Assembly: GCA_021604565.1 (NCBI GenBank)
Contig: BQJF01000030.1
Coordinates: 1-45,913, forward strand
DNA: 45,913 nucleotides
Direction: 5' to 3'
From: Minwuia thermotolerans
GTDB lineage: Bacteria; Pseudomonadota; Alphaproteobacteria; Minwuiales; Minwuiaceae
The translations under genes and the position numbers were made by a program. Below the pieces are notes generated by a model, which saw nothing but the letters and a program-made list of their open reading frames with translations, was not told the origin of the DNA and searched no databases. The stretch's first letter is position 1. The number at the start of each line of letters is the position of its first letter. This document shows positions 43,980 through 45,913 of the stretch, one piece after another.

Positions 43980-45511
43980 GCGGGATGGAAGATGTTCTGG
44001 CGGCCGTCATTGCCGACCCGGCCCTTCCGGCCCAGCCAGTCGGTGCCGATCATGTCGGCCAGCAGATCCGGGTCATCGGTGGTATTGGCGACGAATCGCG
44101 TCCCGTCATCCAGCCGCCCGAACAGCAGTCCCCAGGTCGGCCCCTTGCGGTCATGCATGACCGTGTAGGTCTCGACCTCCGCCGCGCCCTCCGCCAGGTC
44201 GGTGAAGGGCGGATGCGGCACCTGATCCAGCTCGGCCTGATAGGTCGCGGGATCCACGGGGGCAAAGATCTTCTCCGGCATGTCGGTCGAATAGATCCCG
44301 GCGGAATGCTTGGTGACATAGTTGCCGTTGGCGGTGACCAGCCCCTTCATGCCCGGCTGCTGCCGCACCCTTTGCATCATCTCCGCGATGGAGTGGGTGA
44401 CATAATTGTTCCCCGGGCCGCCGAAGTAGGGCAGGCCGCCGGTGATGGTCAGCCCGCGCGGGTCTTCGGGGCTGAGACCGATCTCCTGACAGGCGATCTG
44501 CACGGCGGAGGTGAAGCAACTGTAGAGGTCGATCACACCGATCTGGTCCAGCGTCGTGTCCGCCATGCGGAAGGTTTCCTGATAGACGCGGGAGATCGCG
44601 GGGGAGGAATGGAAGTCGCGCCGGTCGCTGAGGTACCAGTGGTCATGCGCATCGGCGCAGCCATGCAGGAACACCCATTTCTCCCGCGGGATGCCCAGTT
44701 CCTTCGCCTTGGCGACGCTGGTCAGTACCACCGCCGCGCCCTGGTCGATGAAGGCATTGGCATTCATCAGCCGCGTGTAGGGAAAGCCGATGTAGGGATT
44801 GTCGGGCCTGACTTCGGAAATCTGCTCCGCCGTGAAGCCGTCGCGCCGGTCGGCCAGCGGGTTCTGTGCGGCCACGTCGGCGAAGTGGGCCAGCATCTGC
44901 CCCATGGCCTGCTGGTGTTCGGGGATCGTGCGGCCCAGGTTGCCGCGAATGGCGTTCTCGATCATCGGATAGGCAAAGATCGCGCCGCGCGCGCCGTGAA
45001 TGTCCTCCACGTCCGACCAGCCGATCTTCTCGACGCCCCAGGCTTCGTACTCGCCGCCCGCGTCCTCGCCCCAGTCGAGGTCCAGCCTGGCGCGCTGCGC
45101 GGCCTTCTGCGTTGCCAGCGACTCGCCCCCGGCGACCAGCGCGGCCTCCACCTCGCCTCGGACCACCATCTCCGACAGCCGGTTAAGGCAGTACTGGGGC
45201 ATGTTGCCCCCGGCCCAGGTATAGACCAGCCGCTTCGCCTGCTCCGCGCCGACCCTGGCGGCCAGCGACTTCGGCGGGTTGGTGACCTTGCCGAACGGGC
45301 TGGCAAAGCGCCAGCTTGTATCGGAGAAGGCGCGGATGACGATCACCGTATCCAGCGCCGCCATCAGCGCGGCTCCCGCGCCGCTGTCCTCCGCCGCCAC
45401 CTGCACCGCCTTCGCGGTCAGGTCCATCGGCGACAGCGCCTGCGCCGGATCCGGCTCCCGCTGCGTGAACTGGCCACTGCCCACCAGTACCGGAATGCGC
45501 GATTCATCCAT
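43976..45511 (-). CDS. thiolase-like protein, acetyl-CoA acetyltransferase family
   Basis: A 511-residue thiolase-superfamily protein. The first half has TWAGGNMPQYCLNRL (about 98-112), where active thiolases have the nucleophilic Cys loop; here the nucleophile is not obvious, as in a thiolase-like subfamily typical of Alpha- and Actinobacteria. The second half contains DLYSCFTSAVQIACQEIG, LPYFGGPGNNYVTHSIAEM and TANGNYVTKHSAGIYS. The C-terminal 90 residues, LDQVPHPPFTDLAEG to the end, are an OB-like extension known in this subfamily. Reaction unclear; condensing or hydrolysing activity on acyl-CoA is possible. Upstream of and overlapping the MFS gene. Confidence 0.85.
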   Translation of the reverse strand: MDESRIPVLVGSGQFTQREPDPAQALSPMDLTAKAVQVAAEDSGAGAALMAALDTVIVIRAFSDTSWRFASPFGKVTNPPKSLAARVGAEQAKRLVYTWAGGNMPQYCLNRLSEMVVRGEVEAALVAGGESLATQKAAQRARLDLDWGEDAGGEYEAWGVEKIGWSDVEDIHGARGAIFAYPMIENAIRGNLGRTIPEHQQAMGQMLAHFADVAAQNPLADRRDGFTAEQISEVRPDNPYIGFPYTRLMNANAFIDQGAAVVLTSVAKAKELGIPREKWVFLHGCADAHDHWYLSDRRDFHSSPAISRVYQETFRMADTTLDQIGVIDLYSCFTSAVQIACQEIGLSPEDPRGLTITGGLPYFGGPGNNYVTHSIAEMMQRVRQQPGMKGLVTANGNYVTKHSAGIYSTDMPEKIFAPVDPATYQAELDQVPHPPFTDLAEGAAEVETYTVMHDRKGPTWGLLFGRLDDGTRFVANTTDDPDLLADMIGTDWLGRKGRVGNDGRQNIFHPA

Positions 45512-45618
45512 GACGTCCTCCCCAGGAATTGCCCGCCGATCCTAGCGTGCCGGACGCCCGAATGCGACTGCCCACTGGCGCGCGGTAGCCATGCCACCAT
45601 AGCGGAAGCTATCGCGGT

Positions 45619-45635
45619 GTACCAAATGTTGGTAC
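45619..45635. promoter_or_regulatory. inverted repeat before the ParD-like gene, likely autoregulatory operator
   Basis: A perfect 7-bp inverted repeat GTACCAA-ATG-TTGGTAC lies 30 nt before the start codon of the antitoxin gene. Ribbon-helix-helix antitoxins such as ParD normally repress their own promoter by binding such palindromes, so this is a probable operator. Confidence 0.6.
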
Positions 45636-45664
45636 TATGGAGAAAGGCTCTGGAGCAGAACACA

Positions 45665-45910
45665 ATGGCACGCAATACCTCGGTCTCGCTTGGTGATCAT
45701 TTCACCGGCTTCATCGACAGTCAGGTTCGGGACGGTCGCTACGGCTCTGCCAGCGATGTGGTCAGGGCTGGCCTGCGGCTTCTTGAAGAACACGAGGCCA
45801 GAGTGCGGGCCTTGCAGAACGCACTGATCGCAGCAGAGGAATCCGGTCCGCCAGAGGCTTTCGACAGCGATGCCTTCCTGAAGGAAATGCGGAAGAAGCA
45901 TGCCGGGTAG
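45665..45910 (+). CDS. parD: ParD-like type II antitoxin
   Basis: An 81-residue ribbon-helix-helix protein. The N-terminus MARNTSVSLGDHFTGFIDSQ and the following RYGSASDVVRAGLRLLEEHE are the DNA-binding/dimer part typical of ParD; the remaining acidic helical tail (about 45-81) would bind and neutralise the toxin. The usual partner ParE would start within a few bases after its stop, at the right edge of the window, and is not visible. SD GGAG is 9 nt before the ATG. Divergent from the thiolase-like gene. Confidence 0.9.
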   Translation: MARNTSVSLGDHFTGFIDSQVRDGRYGSASDVVRAGLRLLEEHEARVRALQNALIAAEESGPPEAFDSDAFLKEMRKKHAG

Positions 45911-45913
45911 CGA

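Noticed and set aside
43985..45910. 641-codon plus-strand open frame covering the thiolase-like gene
   Set aside because: It is the antisense of a clearly conserved thiolase-like protein; only its last 81 codons, the ParD-like gene, are real.

Overview
The window looks like chromosomal DNA of a high-GC alphaproteobacterium, probably Rhodospirillales-like. The evidence is the overall gene content: a cysE-nifS-nifS-ferredoxin operon, a 4-hydroxyphenylpyruvate dioxygenase operon with a MarR regulator, DapD followed by a DUF2125 protein, and many acyl-CoA genes. Genus cannot be decided from the sequence alone. No rRNA, tRNA, CRISPR array, transposase or integrase was recognised.

Layout. 1-12.0 kb is housekeeping and catabolism: tyrS, anmK divergent from it, an alpha/beta hydrolase, a sulfur/Fe-S operon (cysE, two cysteine desulfurases, [2Fe-2S] ferredoxin), an aromatic amino acid catabolic pair (hppD plus a fumarylacetoacetase-like gene) facing a MarR gene across a palindromic operator, a methyltransferase, and an enoyl-CoA hydratase/carboxymuconolactone decarboxylase-like pair. 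12.4-16.3 kb is one large RTX calcium-binding protein closed by a strong terminator. 16.5-18.4 kb is dapD-DUF2125. 18.6-22.6 kb is a lower-GC cassette of three exported or membrane proteins with no recognised function. 22.7-28.1 kb holds ppk2, a VOC protein, a biotin carrier/carboxyltransferase pair and a cNMP-EAL protein. 28.1-30.7 kb is a second, very AT-rich insertion with a nucleoid-associated NdpA/YejK-like gene overlapping a three-TM membrane protein gene. 30.7-33.0 kb is an acyl-CoA type operon on the minus strand.

33.2-38.6 kb is the most unusual stretch. A protein with peptidoglycan-binding repeats, a hydrophobic 'pre-toxin' segment and a predicted PD-(D/E)xK nuclease C-terminus faces two tandem, highly similar genes that look like immunity genes. 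The duplication junction carries a displaced toxin 3' tail fused in frame to the first codons of the next gene, which is the signature of a C-terminal cassette exchange. 38.7-41.9 kb encodes a 1051-residue beta-helix/tailspike-like protein. 42.0-45.5 kb is a thiolase-like/MFS/SDR operon, and the right edge carries a ParD-like antitoxin with its own operator; its toxin would lie just outside.

Three stretches are candidates for undescribed systems: the NdpA-like/three-TM pair, the FecR-like/large exported protein/beta-barrel trio, and the toxin with a duplicated convergent immunity-like gene. Functional statements for these are inference; the architectures are seen directly.
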